A DNA stretch of 64,000 nucleotides from JASJBU01 sp963790775 (GCA_963790775.1 CAWBPR010000008.1:186001-250000); one strand, 5' to 3'. Shown: positions 1-10,100, counted from the first letter of the stretch. Notes: a model not told the origin generated them from the sequence alone. Numbers and translations: made by a program.

Positions 1-12
1 GGTAATTCCGGG

Positions 13-483
13 ATGAACATCAATCTGACTCTTATTGGTCAGCTGCTCTCCTTTATGGTGTTCGTGTGGTTCACGATGAAATACGTGTGGACACCAATCA
101 TGGGAGCGCTCGAGACCCGCAAAAAAGAGATAGCAGCAGGTTTGGCTGCAGCTGAACGCGGTCAGCATGAACAGGAGCTTGCCAAGGAGCGGGCCAAGGG
201 CGTGTTGCACGAAGCAAAGTCACAGGCCGCCGAGATCGTATCACAGGCGCAAAAACGTGCTTCTGAGATTGTCGACGAAGCAAAGACAAATGCACGGGGT
301 GAAGGTGAACGTATCCTCGTTGCAGCTCAGGCGGAGATAGAGCAGGAGGCCAATCGCGCCCGTGAACATCTTCGCGAAAAGGTTGGCGAACTGGCGATTG
401 CCGGTGCCGAAAAGATCCTGAGAAAAGAGATCAACGCTGAGACACATAAAGATATCGTCGAAGCCTTGGCGAAAGAGATCTAA
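13..483 (+). CDS. atpF: F1Fo ATP synthase subunit b
   Basis: Subunit b is the peripheral stalk of ATP synthase. It anchors in the membrane and holds the F1 head still against rotation. The 156-residue protein has one hydrophobic helix at about residues 5-25, followed by a long charged, alanine-rich helix typical of the b dimer. The length is normal for the family. It is the first complete gene here; the a and c subunit genes would lie just upstream, outside the window. The stop is three bases before atpH, so the two are co-transcribed and probably translationally coupled. Confidence 0.97.
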   Translation: MNINLTLIGQLLSFMVFVWFTMKYVWTPIMGALETRKKEIAAGLAAAERGQHEQELAKERAKGVLHEAKSQAAEIVSQAQKRASEIVDEAKTNARGEGERILVAAQAEIEQEANRAREHLREKVGELAIAGAEKILRKEINAETHKDIVEALAKEI

Positions 484-486
484 GGC

Positions 487-1026
487 ATGGCAGGAAACGC
501 AACAACCATCGCACGCCCATATGCAGAGGCGATTTTTACACGGGCCGAAGAGACCGATAAGCTGGATCTCTGGTCTGAAATGCTGGAGCTTTTGACTGCT
601 GTGGTGAGTGATGCCACGATGCAGGGCATTGTGAAAAATCCCTTGTTTGACCGCGCAGATCTCGCCAGTCTTTTGCTGGATGTCTGTGGTGGTCGTCTCA
701 CCGATGAAGGTGCAAATCTTGTCAAGTTGCTGACCCAGAATGGAAGGCTATCCATTCTTCCTGAAATCAAGGAGCTGTTTGCGAAACTTAAAGCGGAAAA
801 AGAGCGTGTGCTGGCGGTGCACGTCGTATCCGCTTATGCGATCAAACCTGCCCAGGAAAAACTGTTAGCCGACGCCTTGAAAGTCAAATTGGGCAGAGAA
901 GTCACCATTACCAGTGAAAAGGACCCGGAACTTATTGGTGGTGTCCATATCCGCGCTGGAGATACAGTGATCGACGGCTCAGTCAAAGGCCAACTGCAGC
1001 AACTGGCGAACGAATTGGGAATTTAA
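487..1026 (+). CDS. atpH: F1Fo ATP synthase subunit delta
   Basis: Delta joins the top of the F1 head to the b-subunit stalk. The 179-residue protein has the usual N-terminal helical domain (TIARPYAEAIF near the start) and the conserved C-terminal segment with GGVHIRAGDTVIDGSVKGQL, where the b stalk binds. It starts three bases after atpF and ends 13 bases before atpA, inside the atp operon. Nothing unusual was seen. Confidence 0.97.
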   Translation: MAGNATTIARPYAEAIFTRAEETDKLDLWSEMLELLTAVVSDATMQGIVKNPLFDRADLASLLLDVCGGRLTDEGANLVKLLTQNGRLSILPEIKELFAKLKAEKERVLAVHVVSAYAIKPAQEKLLADALKVKLGREVTITSEKDPELIGGVHIRAGDTVIDGSVKGQLQQLANELGI

Positions 1027-1039
1027 GCGAGAAGCCAAC

Positions 1040-2581
1040 ATGCAACTCAATCCATCCGAGATCAGCGAACTGATCAAGAGTAAGATCGAGAAATTCGATC
1101 TCAAGACCGAAGCCCGCAATGAGGGAACGGTCATCACCCTTACCGACGGTATCGCCCGTATCCATGGCCTGGAAGACGCCATGTCTTACGAGATGCTGGA
1201 ATTTCCAGGAAATACCTACGGTCTGGCCTTGAACCTGGAGCGTGATTCCGTGGGCGCGGTGGTGCTGGGAGACTACAAACATCTGACCGAAGGTGATTCG
1301 GTGAAGTGTACCGGCCGTGTATTGGAAGTGCCTGTTGGTGAAGGCCTGCTGGGTCGAGTGGTTGATTCTCTGGGGAATCCATTGGACGGCAAAGGAGCCA
1401 TCCAGGCAAGCGGCAGCGCCACCATCGAAAAAGTCGCGCCCGGCGTTATCGAGCGAAAATCTGTTGATCAACCGGTGCAGACAGGCATCAAGTCAATCGA
1501 CGCCATGGTGCCGATCGGTCGAGGTCAGCGTGAATTGATCATCGGAGACCGCCAGACCGGTAAATCCGCGGTGGCGATCGACGCGATCATCAATCAGAAA
1601 GGTACTGGCATCAAGTGCATCTACGTGGCTATAGGCCAGAAGAACTCGACCATTGCCCAGGTGGTGCGCAAGCTGGAAGAACATGATGCGATGGATCACA
1701 CTATCATCGTTGCGGCGCCCGCAGCAGATTCAGCGGCCATGCAGTTTCTGGCCCCCTATGCAGGTTGTTCGATGGGTGAATACTTCCGGGACAAAGGTGA
1801 AGATGCACTCATAATCTTTGATGATTTGACCAAGCAGGCATGGGCCTACCGCCAGGTATCCCTGCTGCTGCGGCGTCCGCCTGGCCGTGAAGCCTACCCA
1901 GGTGATGTATTCTATCTGCACTCGCGTTTGCTGGAGCGTGCATCTAGAGTCAATGAGGCATTTGTTGAGAAGGCCACAGGCGGCAAAGTCAAAGGTAAAA
2001 CGGGTTCATTGACGGCCCTGCCGATCATCGAGACCCAGGCTGGTGATGTATCAGCCTTCGTACCGACAAACGTGATATCCATTACCGACGGACAGATCTT
2101 CCTCGAGGCGGATTTGTTCAATTCAGGCATACGCCCTGCAATCAACGCCGGCCTTTCGGTCTCCCGTGTGGGCGGCGCAGCGCAAACCAAGATCATCAAA
2201 AAACTGGGCGGTGGTGTGCGTCTCTCCCTCGCACAATATCGCGAGTTGGCGGCATTCTCTCAGTTCGCCTCAGATCTCGATGAGGCCACACGAGCACAGT
2301 TGGAACGTGGTGAACGTGTTACCGAGCTGATGAAACAAAAACAGTATTCTCCATTGAGCATCGCGGATATGGCTGTCTCCCTGTTTGCCGCCAATGAAGG
2401 CTATCTGGATGATGTGGAAGCGAAGAAGATTGTGGATTTCGAGTCTGCCCTGCACGGTTACATGAACAGCAGCCAAAAGGCATTGATGGATCGTATCAAT
2501 GAAACGGCAGATTACAACCCGGAGATTGAACAGTCCCTGAATGATGCCCTGAAAGACTTCAAGGCCAACCACACCTGGTAA
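1040..2581 (+). CDS. atpA: F1Fo ATP synthase subunit alpha
   Basis: Alpha forms the non-catalytic nucleotide sites of the F1 hexamer. The 513 residues match the family length. The Walker A loop GDRQTGKS lies at residues 169-176, and the conserved PGREAYPGDVFYLHSRLLERA segment carries the usual alpha signature. It sits between atpH and atpG in the standard order. Complete and apparently functional. Confidence 0.98.
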   Translation: MQLNPSEISELIKSKIEKFDLKTEARNEGTVITLTDGIARIHGLEDAMSYEMLEFPGNTYGLALNLERDSVGAVVLGDYKHLTEGDSVKCTGRVLEVPVGEGLLGRVVDSLGNPLDGKGAIQASGSATIEKVAPGVIERKSVDQPVQTGIKSIDAMVPIGRGQRELIIGDRQTGKSAVAIDAIINQKGTGIKCIYVAIGQKNSTIAQVVRKLEEHDAMDHTIIVAAPAADSAAMQFLAPYAGCSMGEYFRDKGEDALIIFDDLTKQAWAYRQVSLLLRRPPGREAYPGDVFYLHSRLLERASRVNEAFVEKATGGKVKGKTGSLTALPIIETQAGDVSAFVPTNVISITDGQIFLEADLFNSGIRPAINAGLSVSRVGGAAQTKIIKKLGGGVRLSLAQYRELAAFSQFASDLDEATRAQLERGERVTELMKQKQYSPLSIADMAVSLFAANEGYLDDVEAKKIVDFESALHGYMNSSQKALMDRINETADYNPEIEQSLNDALKDFKANHTW

Positions 2582-2625
2582 GCCGGAAGTAACAGAGCGA
2601 TATCCTTAAATAGGGTTTAAAAGTT

Positions 2626-3486
2626 ATGGCAGGCGCAAAAGAGATACGCACCCAGATCGCCAGTATCAAGAATACGCGTAAGATAACCAGCGCGATGGAG
2701 ATGGTGGCGGCCTCCAAGATGCGTAAGGCCCAGACTCGAATGATTGAGACCCGGCCCTACGCCGAAAAGATGCGGAATGTTATAGGACATCTCTATCATG
2801 CCCACCCGGAATATCGCCACAGTTTTATGGTGGAGCGGGAGGTCAAACGGGTAGGTTATATCATTGTATCCTCTGATCGGGGACTTTGTGGCGGTTTGAA
2901 TAATAACCTGTTCCGTAAACTGCTCAGGGAGATTAAAGGACATCAGAACGAAGGTGTAGAAGTTGCCTTCTGCACGATTGGTAACAAGGCCTTGGGTTTC
3001 TTCAGTCGTTTTGGCGGAAATCTGATGAGTCAAGCCGTGCATATGGGTGATGCCCCGCATATCGAGGATCTGATCGGTACAGTAAAGGTCATGCTGGATG
3101 CCTATGAAGCGGGTGAGATTGACAGTATTTACATCGTGTACAACAACTTTGTGAATACCATGACGCAGAATCCGAGCATCGAAAAGCTGGTCCCCATCAC
3201 ATCAGAACTCGACAAAAGTCTTCGGCATCATTGGGACTACATCTACGAACCGGATTCAAAGGATGTACTGGATAATCTATTGAGCCGTTATGTCGAGTCC
3301 CTCGTCTATCAGGCCGTGGTGGAAAATGGCGCATGCGAACAGTCAGCCCGCATGGTCGCCATGAAGGCCGCATCAGACAATGCGGGTGACCTGATTGACG
3401 AATTACAGCTCATCTACAACAAGGCGCGGCAGGCAGCGATTACCCAAGAGATCTCCGAGATTGTAGGTGGAGCGGCAGCGGTATAG
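2626..3486 (+). CDS. atpG: F1Fo ATP synthase subunit gamma
   Basis: Gamma is the rotating central shaft of F1. The 286-residue protein shows the N-terminal coiled coil with the motif IRTQIASIKNTRKITSAMEM, the GLCGGLN motif of the Rossmann-like middle domain, and a C-terminal coiled coil ending in ARQAAITQEISEIVGGAAA. It is in the atp operon, 44 bases after atpA, with no disruption. Confidence 0.97.
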   Translation: MAGAKEIRTQIASIKNTRKITSAMEMVAASKMRKAQTRMIETRPYAEKMRNVIGHLYHAHPEYRHSFMVEREVKRVGYIIVSSDRGLCGGLNNNLFRKLLREIKGHQNEGVEVAFCTIGNKALGFFSRFGGNLMSQAVHMGDAPHIEDLIGTVKVMLDAYEAGEIDSIYIVYNNFVNTMTQNPSIEKLVPITSELDKSLRHHWDYIYEPDSKDVLDNLLSRYVESLVYQAVVENGACEQSARMVAMKAASDNAGDLIDELQLIYNKARQAAITQEISEIVGGAAAV

Positions 3487-3553
3487 CCGCCCTGTTACAG
3501 AATTTAGTTTTTAACATTTAGTGAGTCGCTTGGTGCGGCGAGAGGAACCAGAA

Positions 3554-4930
3554 ATGAGTTCGGGCAAAGTGATACAAATCATCGGCGCCGTAGTGGACGT
3601 ACAGTTCCAAACCGGCCATATGCCGAAGGTCTTTGACGCTCTCAAGATCGTAGAGTCGAGCCTCACCCTGGAAGTCCAACAGCAGATGGGTGATGGTGTC
3701 GTGCGCACCATTGCGATGGGTTCTACGGATGGCTTGAGACGGGGCGTTGAAGTGGTTAGTACGGGCGCTCCTATCTCTGTGCCTGTCGGTCAGGGCACGC
3801 TGGGACGCATCATGGACGTACTGGGAAATCCGGTAGATGGAGCTGGTGATGTCAAGTGTGATCTGCGTATGCCGATTCACCGCTTACCGCCTAAACTTGA
3901 AGATCAGGCCAGCACCACAGATATCCTCGAGACCGGCATCAAGGTCATCGATCTCATCATGCCGATCGTCAAGGGCGGAAAGGTTGGATTGTTTGGTGGT
4001 GCTGGTGTCGGCAAGACCGTTACTCTGATGGAGCTGATACGTAACATCGCAGTGGAGCACTCCGGCTTCTCGGTGTTTGCCGGTGTCGGTGAGCGAAGCC
4101 GTGAAGGTAACGACTTCTATCACGAGATGCGGGAAGGTGGTGTGCTCGATAAGGTAGCGCTGGTGTATGGCCAGATGAATGAGCCTCCCGGTAACCGCCT
4201 GCGCGTTGCGCTGACCGGCCTTACGATTGCTGAAAATTTCCGTGACGAAGGCCGCGACGTTTTGATGTTCGTGGATAACATCTATCGTTATACTCTGGCA
4301 GGCACCGAGGTCTCTGCTTTGCTTGGCCGCATGCCGTCTGCAGTTGGTTACCAGCCAACCCTGGCGGAAGAAATGGGCACCTTGCAGGAACGTATCACCT
4401 CCACCAAAACAGGTTCCATCACCTCATTCCAGGCGGTGTACGTTCCCGCGGATGATTTGACCGACCCCTCCCCTGCCACCACTTTCGCCCATCTGGATGC
4501 GACCCTGGTGCTTTCCAGACAGGTTGCGGAACTCGGTATATACCCAGCGGTTGATCCTCTTGATTCAACTTCCCGTATTCTGGACCCGAATGTGATTGGA
4601 CAGGATCATTATGATACAGCCCGTTCGGTACAGGGCATACTGCAGCGTTATAAGGAGCTGAAAGACATCATCGCGATTCTCGGAATGGATGAGTTGGGTG
4701 AAGATGACAAGCTGGTTGTGCAACGCGCCCGTAAAATCCAACGCTTTCTTTCACAGCCTTTCTTTGTCGCCGAGGTGTTTACCGGTTCACCAGGAAAATA
4801 TGTCAGCCTCAAAGATACGATTACTGGCTTCAAAGCCATCGTGAACGGTGAATATGATCATTTACCTGAGCAGGCGTTCTACATGGTGGGCGGCATTGAA
4901 GAAGCTGCTGAACGTGGCGGTGACGTCTGA
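3554..4930 (+). CDS. atpD: F1Fo ATP synthase subunit beta
   Basis: Beta carries the catalytic sites of ATP synthase. The start is placed at the ATG at 3554, which follows a GAGGAA ribosome-binding site and gives 458 residues, the normal length. The frame is open further upstream to a GTG at 3521, but that would add a non-conserved leader. Walker A GGAGVGKT is at residues 148-155. The catalytic GERSREGNDFY and the DNIYRYTLAGTEVSALLGRM segment are intact. Confidence 0.98.
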   Translation: MSSGKVIQIIGAVVDVQFQTGHMPKVFDALKIVESSLTLEVQQQMGDGVVRTIAMGSTDGLRRGVEVVSTGAPISVPVGQGTLGRIMDVLGNPVDGAGDVKCDLRMPIHRLPPKLEDQASTTDILETGIKVIDLIMPIVKGGKVGLFGGAGVGKTVTLMELIRNIAVEHSGFSVFAGVGERSREGNDFYHEMREGGVLDKVALVYGQMNEPPGNRLRVALTGLTIAENFRDEGRDVLMFVDNIYRYTLAGTEVSALLGRMPSAVGYQPTLAEEMGTLQERITSTKTGSITSFQAVYVPADDLTDPSPATTFAHLDATLVLSRQVAELGIYPAVDPLDSTSRILDPNVIGQDHYDTARSVQGILQRYKELKDIIAILGMDELGEDDKLVVQRARKIQRFLSQPFFVAEVFTGSPGKYVSLKDTITGFKAIVNGEYDHLPEQAFYMVGGIEEAAERGGDV

Positions 4931-4952
4931 ATATCGGACGGGAGATTAAAAC

Positions 4953-5381
4953 ATGGCAATGACCATCCATGTTGATATTGTAAGTGCTGAAGGCGAGATT
5001 TTTTCCGGCAGTGCTGAGATGGTTTATGCGCCGGCAGCCATGGGTGAGGTGGGTATAGCTCCTCGTCACACACCCATGGTGAGTCGTTTGAAGCCAGGAG
5101 AAGTCCGGGTCGACACGGGCAGCGGTAAACAGATGCAGCATTTCTATGTTTCAGGCGGTATTCTGGAAGTTCAGCCGCATATGGTTACCGTTCTTGCGGA
5201 TACCGCGTTGCGCGCCGCCGATCTCGATGAAGCTGCAGCACAACAAGCAAAACGGCGTGCTGAAGAAGCCATTTCCAACAAATCCGCTGAGTTTGAATAT
5301 GCAAGAGCTCAGTCAGAACTCGCAGAAGCTGTTGCCCAGCTGCGTGCGATTCAAAACGTCCGCAAGGGCAAACGCTCTTAA
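4953..5381 (+). CDS. atpC: F1Fo ATP synthase subunit epsilon
   Basis: Epsilon sits on the gamma shaft and can inhibit ATP hydrolysis. The 142-residue protein has the N-terminal beta-sandwich (MTIHVDIVSAEGEIFSG and the GEVGIAPRHTPM turn) and a C-terminal helical hairpin rich in Ala, Glu and Lys. It is the last gene of the operon; a short palindrome follows 20 bases later. Confidence 0.97.
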   Translation: MAMTIHVDIVSAEGEIFSGSAEMVYAPAAMGEVGIAPRHTPMVSRLKPGEVRVDTGSGKQMQHFYVSGGILEVQPHMVTVLADTALRAADLDEAAAQQAKRRAEEAISNKSAEFEYARAQSELAEAVAQLRAIQNVRKGKRS

Positions 5382-5401
5382 CCACCTCCTTCTTTATCGG
5401 G

Positions 5402-5419
5402 GCCTGTAACATTACAGGC
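5402..5419. other. Short palindrome after atpC
   Basis: An 8-bp inverted repeat (GCCTGTAA / TTACAGGC) separated by two bases lies between atpC and the FKBP gene. No run of T follows on either strand, so it is a poor intrinsic terminator. It may be a weak pause hairpin or a protein-binding palindrome. Confidence 0.4.
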
Positions 5420-5437
5420 TCCACATCCAGGTTAACT

Positions 5438-5926
5438 ATGTCAAAAGAAAGCATCAAAACAGGGAAATTTGTTTCTCTGACCTATTCAATCGCAGATACA
5501 GCGGGCAATGTCTTGGAGCAGAGTGATCTGCCGGTTAACTATATCCATGGCGGTGAGACCGAATTGATTGGGGGAATGGATAAGGCAGTGGCGGGAAAAG
5601 CCGTTGGTGATGAGGTCTTGATCAGGATCTCACCGGAGCAGGGATTTGGCGAGCATGATCCGGAACTGACTTTTACCGATGACATAAACAATGTGCCTCC
5701 TGAATTCAGGCAGCTCGGAGCGGAGGTCCAGATGCAGAATGAAAGCGGGGAGATTAAAAGTTTTTTTGTTACTAAGATAGAAGATGGCAAGCTGACGGTA
5801 GATGGGAATCATCCGTTGGCGGGTAAGAATCTTGAAGTGAAAGTTAAAATCCTTGCAGTTCGAGATGCTACTAAGGAAGACGCTATGCTTGTCGGGATTC
5901 CTGGGCAGTCCCCTACTATAAATTAA
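5438..5926 (+). CDS. FKBP-type peptidyl-prolyl isomerase, SlyD-like
   Basis: This 162-residue protein belongs to the SlyD-type FKBP isomerases, cytoplasmic folding chaperones. The N-terminal FKBP half includes the conserved LIGGMDKAVAGKAVGDE segment. An insert-in-flap region follows at about residues 70-125, with the late signature VDGNHPLAGKNLEVKV at about 120-140. The histidine- and cysteine-rich metal-binding tail of E. coli SlyD is absent, so a nickel-handling role is not supported. It lies between the atp operon and glmU, probably as its own transcription unit. Confidence 0.93.
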   Translation: MSKESIKTGKFVSLTYSIADTAGNVLEQSDLPVNYIHGGETELIGGMDKAVAGKAVGDEVLIRISPEQGFGEHDPELTFTDDINNVPPEFRQLGAEVQMQNESGEIKSFFVTKIEDGKLTVDGNHPLAGKNLEVKVKILAVRDATKEDAMLVGIPGQSPTIN

Positions 5927-6140
5927 CCTTCTGTTTAATATTATTAAATTTCTGTGGGATCGGGGACTGCTGGTTCGTAACACAACTCGAAGAGGATAAC
6001 GCCCGCGTAATTAAATACGCTTTCAGTTCGGCTGGTTAGAGTTCAAGCAAATTAGCTTTTTACGGGCAAACTTCTTTATTCATACCCTATACTTACCTAT
6101 TTGTTAAATTGTACGATTCCCTTGTTCAATGGGAGACTCC

Positions 6141-7511
6141 ATGAAATTAGGTGTGTTGATTCTCGCCGCTGGCGAGGGCACAAGAATGCGTTCCAGTCGG
6201 CCCAAAGTTCTTCATGAACTCGCCGGCAGGCCACTACTATCTCACGTTATTGATACAGCGCGTGACTTCTCTCCTGATGAGATCACGATAGTATATGGCC
6301 ATGGTGGAGAGCAGGTTCGTAACTTGCTGGATGATAAGGATTTAGATTGGTGTGAACAAAAAGAACGTCTAGGCACGGGTCATGCGGTGATGCAGGCATT
6401 GCCCTTACTGCAGCGTGTGGAACAAGTCGTCATACTTTACGGTGATGTGCCGCTGATCAGCGGCAGAACCCTCAAGGCGATGCTGCGAAGCCTGCAAAAC
6501 ACTGACTTGGTGCTGCTTACCGTCGACCTTGAAGATCCGACTGGTTATGGGCGTATTGTGCGTGATGATGCAAATCAGGTTCACGCCATCGTCGAGCATA
6601 AAGACGCCAATAAATTTCAGCTGGAGATCAGTGAAATAAACACCGGCATTATGGCGGTGAACCGAATCAGACTGGAAAGCTGGCTGGGCAAGATAGGCAA
6701 TGATAATTCACAAAATGAATATTATCTGACAGATATAATCGCCCTTGCGGTTAAGGATGGAGTAACCATCGGGGTTGTACGTCCTGAAGAGGAACAGGAG
6801 GTGATGGGTATAAACGACCGTACTCAGCTTGCCTACCTCGAGAGGTATTTCCAGAGAAAACTGGCTGATAGGCTGATGACCTCAGGGGTAACGCTTGCTG
6901 ACCCGGCCAGGATAGACATTCGCGGCAACCTAACGACAGGTCAAGATGTGTCTATCGATTGCAATGTAATCATCGAAGGGAATGTTGAGCTGGCAGAGGG
7001 TGTTTCCATTGGACCTAATGTTTATATTAAGGATTCCGTGATCAAAGAAAACGTTGTGATACTGGCGAACAGTGTCATCGAAGAGGCTGAAATAGGTGCA
7101 GGTTCACGGATCGGTCCATTTGCCCGGATCAGGCCGGAAAGCAAACTCGCAGATAATGTTCACATCGGAAATTTCGTTGAGATAAAGAAAAGCCAGGTAG
7201 CGAGTGGTAGTAAAATCAATCATCTGAGTTATATTGGCGACAGCCTGATAGGCAGCAAAGTCAATATTGGCGCAGGAACCATCACCTGCAACTATGATGG
7301 AGCGAATAAACATCAGACTATCATTGGCGACAATGCCTTTATTGGCTCTGATACACAACTGGTAGCGCCTGTCAGTGTCGGAGCCGGCGCAACGGTTGGC
7401 GCCGGCACGACCATAACCAAAGACGCGCCGGCTGATAAGCTGACACTCAGCAGATCAAAACAGATCAGCATTGAAAATTGGCAGCGCCCGGTAAAACAAC
7501 CTAAAACTTAG
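6141..7511 (+). CDS. glmU: Bifunctional UDP-GlcNAc pyrophosphorylase / glucosamine-1-phosphate acetyltransferase
   Basis: GlmU acetylates glucosamine-1-phosphate and couples it to UTP, giving UDP-GlcNAc for peptidoglycan and lipopolysaccharide. The start is placed at the ATG at 6141, which follows a GGGAG ribosome-binding site; an in-frame ATG at 6129 lies upstream of that site. The 456 residues are normal. The uridylyltransferase loop LAAGEGTRMRSSRPKVLH is near the N-terminus, and the C-terminal half shows hexapeptide repeats of the left-handed beta-helix with GAGTITCNYDGANKH. It is followed 19 bases later by glmS, the preceding step. Confidence 0.98.
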   Translation: MKLGVLILAAGEGTRMRSSRPKVLHELAGRPLLSHVIDTARDFSPDEITIVYGHGGEQVRNLLDDKDLDWCEQKERLGTGHAVMQALPLLQRVEQVVILYGDVPLISGRTLKAMLRSLQNTDLVLLTVDLEDPTGYGRIVRDDANQVHAIVEHKDANKFQLEISEINTGIMAVNRIRLESWLGKIGNDNSQNEYYLTDIIALAVKDGVTIGVVRPEEEQEVMGINDRTQLAYLERYFQRKLADRLMTSGVTLADPARIDIRGNLTTGQDVSIDCNVIIEGNVELAEGVSIGPNVYIKDSVIKENVVILANSVIEEAEIGAGSRIGPFARIRPESKLADNVHIGNFVEIKKSQVASGSKINHLSYIGDSLIGSKVNIGAGTITCNYDGANKHQTIIGDNAFIGSDTQLVAPVSVGAGATVGAGTTITKDAPADKLTLSRSKQISIENWQRPVKQPKT

Positions 7512-7530
7512 GACACAGGAGCCTTTCGCT

Positions 7531-9363
7531 ATGTGTGGCATCGTAGGAGCAGTTGCGCAACGTGATGTGGCGCCTATCTTGTTGGAAGGTCTCAAGCGTC
7601 TTGAGTACCGTGGGTACGACTCCGCAGGGATTGCTGTGCTGGACGATGAGCAACGCATCACGCGCCACCGGACGTTGGGCAAGGTCAAGGAACTAGAAGA
7701 CGCTTACAATGCAAACCCCTTACCCGGCAAGATAGGTATTGCGCATACGCGTTGGGCTACCCATGGTGAACCTGCTGTCAGAAATGCCCACCCGCATATT
7801 TGTAAGGATCTGGTAGCGATAGTGCACAATGGCATTATTGAAAATCACGAATTATTAAGAGCATCGCAAAAAAAGGCCGGGCATACATTTACATCCGAAA
7901 CGGATACGGAAGTCATTGTTCATGCAATTCATGATCAACTTGAGACCGGTCTTGAATTGTTGGAGGCAGTCAGGAATACCGCCCGAATTCTTGATGGAGC
8001 GTACGCATTAGGCGTCATCAATCGAAACGAGCCGAATCGGATGATTGTCGCGCGACATGGCAGCCCACTGGTAATCGGGCTTGGCATTGGCGAGAATTTT
8101 ATTGCTTCTGACGTCTTTGCCCTCCTCCCGGTCACGCAAAAATTTATCTTTCTCGAAGATGGCGATATTGCAGAAATAAGCCGTCTGGGCATTATTATCT
8201 ATGATCGGGAAGGTAAACGTGTTGAGCGAATAATAAAAGATTCCATCCTGTCTGCGGATGCGGTAGATCGTGGAGAATACCGCCACTATATGCTCAAGGA
8301 GATCTTCGAACAACCCAGAGCAATCGCTGATACCCTGGAGGGGCGTCTCTCAACAAACCGGGTTCTACCGAATAGTTTTGGTTTGGGTGCTGAAGAGTTA
8401 CTCGAGTCGGTTAAAGCCGTCCAGATTGTTGCCTGTGGCACTTCATATCATGCAGGTCTGGTCGCACGTTACTGGTTCGAATCTGTGACAGGATTACCTT
8501 GCAGCGTCGAAGTGGCAAGTGAATACAGATATCGAAACCATTTCGTACCCGCCAACTGTCTGTTCGTCACAATCTCACAATCCGGAGAGACAGCAGATAC
8601 GCTTGCAGCGTTGAAACTTGCAAAGGAATTGGGATACGCCAGCACACTGGCAATTTGTAATGTTCCGGAGAGTTCGTTGGTGCGTGAGTCAGATCTTGTC
8701 TTCTTGACGCGTGCAGGACCGGAAATAGGCGTCGCTTCCACCAAAGCTTTTACCACCCAGCTCGTCGCATTGTTATTTCTGGTGACGGTAATGGGCAAGT
8801 ACAACGGACTTGAGATAGAGGCGGAAGAACGCAGGGTTGAGGCATTACGTTCCCTTCCAGGGAAGATAGACGAGGTCTTACAGCTGGATGACAAAATAAA
8901 GGCCATGGCCGAACGTTTTGTAGATAAGCAGCATGCGCTTTTTTTAGGCCGTGGAGACCAATATCCTGTGGCTATGGAAGGTGCACTTAAACTTAAGGAA
9001 ATTTCCTACATACATGCCGAGGCCTACCCCGCAGGTGAATTGAAACACGGGCCCTTGGCATTGATCGATGATGAAATGCCCGTTATCACCGTAGCCCCGA
9101 ACAATGAATTGCTTGAAAAGCTTAAGTCAAATCTGGAGGAGGTCCGGGCCAGGGGTGGGGAACTGTATGTTTTCGCGGATGACCGACTGGAAATAATTGA
9201 GGAAAAAGGCATGTCCGTCATCAAGGTCCCCAGCGTAGACGGGTTCATCCAACCTATCGTTTTCACCGTGCCGTTACAGCTACTCGCCTATCATGTTGCT
9301 GTTTTAAAGGGCACGGATATCGATCAGCCGCGCAATTTAGCCAAATCAGTTACGGTAGAGTAG
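7531..9363 (+). CDS. glmS: Glutamine-fructose-6-phosphate aminotransferase (isomerising)
   Basis: GlmS makes glucosamine-6-phosphate from fructose-6-phosphate and glutamine, the first step to UDP-GlcNAc. The 610-residue protein starts Met-Cys-Gly-Ile; the Cys becomes the N-terminal nucleophile of the glutaminase domain. Two SIS sugar-isomerase domains follow (around residues 290-430 and 460-600), with TISQSGETADTLAAL and the C-terminal DQPRNLAKSVTVE. A ribosome-binding site AGGAG lies before the ATG. No glmS ribozyme-like structure was recognised in the short glmU-glmS gap. Confidence 0.98.
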   Translation: MCGIVGAVAQRDVAPILLEGLKRLEYRGYDSAGIAVLDDEQRITRHRTLGKVKELEDAYNANPLPGKIGIAHTRWATHGEPAVRNAHPHICKDLVAIVHNGIIENHELLRASQKKAGHTFTSETDTEVIVHAIHDQLETGLELLEAVRNTARILDGAYALGVINRNEPNRMIVARHGSPLVIGLGIGENFIASDVFALLPVTQKFIFLEDGDIAEISRLGIIIYDREGKRVERIIKDSILSADAVDRGEYRHYMLKEIFEQPRAIADTLEGRLSTNRVLPNSFGLGAEELLESVKAVQIVACGTSYHAGLVARYWFESVTGLPCSVEVASEYRYRNHFVPANCLFVTISQSGETADTLAALKLAKELGYASTLAICNVPESSLVRESDLVFLTRAGPEIGVASTKAFTTQLVALLFLVTVMGKYNGLEIEAEERRVEALRSLPGKIDEVLQLDDKIKAMAERFVDKQHALFLGRGDQYPVAMEGALKLKEISYIHAEAYPAGELKHGPLALIDDEMPVITVAPNNELLEKLKSNLEEVRARGGELYVFADDRLEIIEEKGMSVIKVPSVDGFIQPIVFTVPLQLLAYHVAVLKGTDIDQPRNLAKSVTVE

Positions 9364-9494
9364 ATACTGTTTCTAGTAAAAAAACGAAATCTAACCATAA
9401 GACCGCGATAATTATTTGCCGTTTTTAACAGGCAACCCAGGGGAAAAGCGTTGCGTTCTATGGAAGGAAAAGACTGCCGTTTTTCGGATGCAAT

Positions 9495-9872
9495 TCAAGG
9501 AAAGAGGCGTTTGATTTTGTTGACCAGGTCTTCTGGCTTGAATGGTTTAGCCAGGTAATCTGATACGTTCGCTTCAATAGCCTTGCTCACACTATCGCGG
9601 TTTGAGTTTGCAGTCAGCATGATGAACGGAAGTGATGAGGTTTTCTCCACACTGCGTACCTGTTGCAAGACCTCTAGCCCCGTCACCTTAGGCATGTCCC
9701 AGTCACAAATCACCAGATCAAAGGGTTGCGCAGCAAGGTGTTCCAACGCCTTTTGGCCGTCATTGGCATCTACAATAGAAGTAATGCCCATCTCACGTAG
9801 AATTGCCTTGATCAACAACCGAATGGAGGACATATTGTCAACCACTAATAGTCTAAGATTCTCATGCTTCAT
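9495..9872 (-). CDS. Single-domain response regulator, CheY-like
   Basis: This is a stand-alone receiver domain of 125 residues with no output domain. Residues align one-for-one with E. coli CheY: phosphoacceptor Asp57 (CDWDMP), Thr87 (MLTAN) and Lys109 (AKPF). Asp12 is kept but position 13, normally the second acidic Mg-binding residue, is Asn. The acidic pocket is therefore slightly altered, though phosphorylation is still plausible. No kinase or chemotaxis genes are adjacent, so its partner is unknown. Confidence 0.9.
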   Translation of the reverse strand: MKHENLRLLVVDNMSSIRLLIKAILREMGITSIVDANDGQKALEHLAAQPFDLVICDWDMPKVTGLEVLQQVRSVEKTSSLPFIMLTANSNRDSVSKAIEANVSDYLAKPFKPEDLVNKIKRLFP

Positions 9873-10100
9873 CGCGGTTATTTTTCCTCTGTGGAGTTAT
9901 TAAATAGCGTGAAGGTCAGGTGTGCGGATTTTTGGGCCGTGTCTCAGGAGCATCAAAGTCCCATTGACGTTGGGTGATTGTATGCCATCAAGTTGAAACA
10001 ATAAGGTCATTTTAGCGGAAAAGATATCGACACCGAGGCACGTGATGTTTAACCACAATGGCAAGCGTTTCGGCATCGGCAGATGTGTGGATACCATGTG

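Noticed and set aside
9900..10097. 65-codon minus-strand frame between the receiver and RRM genes
   Set aside because: No recognisable family, no clear ribosome-binding site, and composition unlike the neighbours; the gap is more likely promoter sequence.
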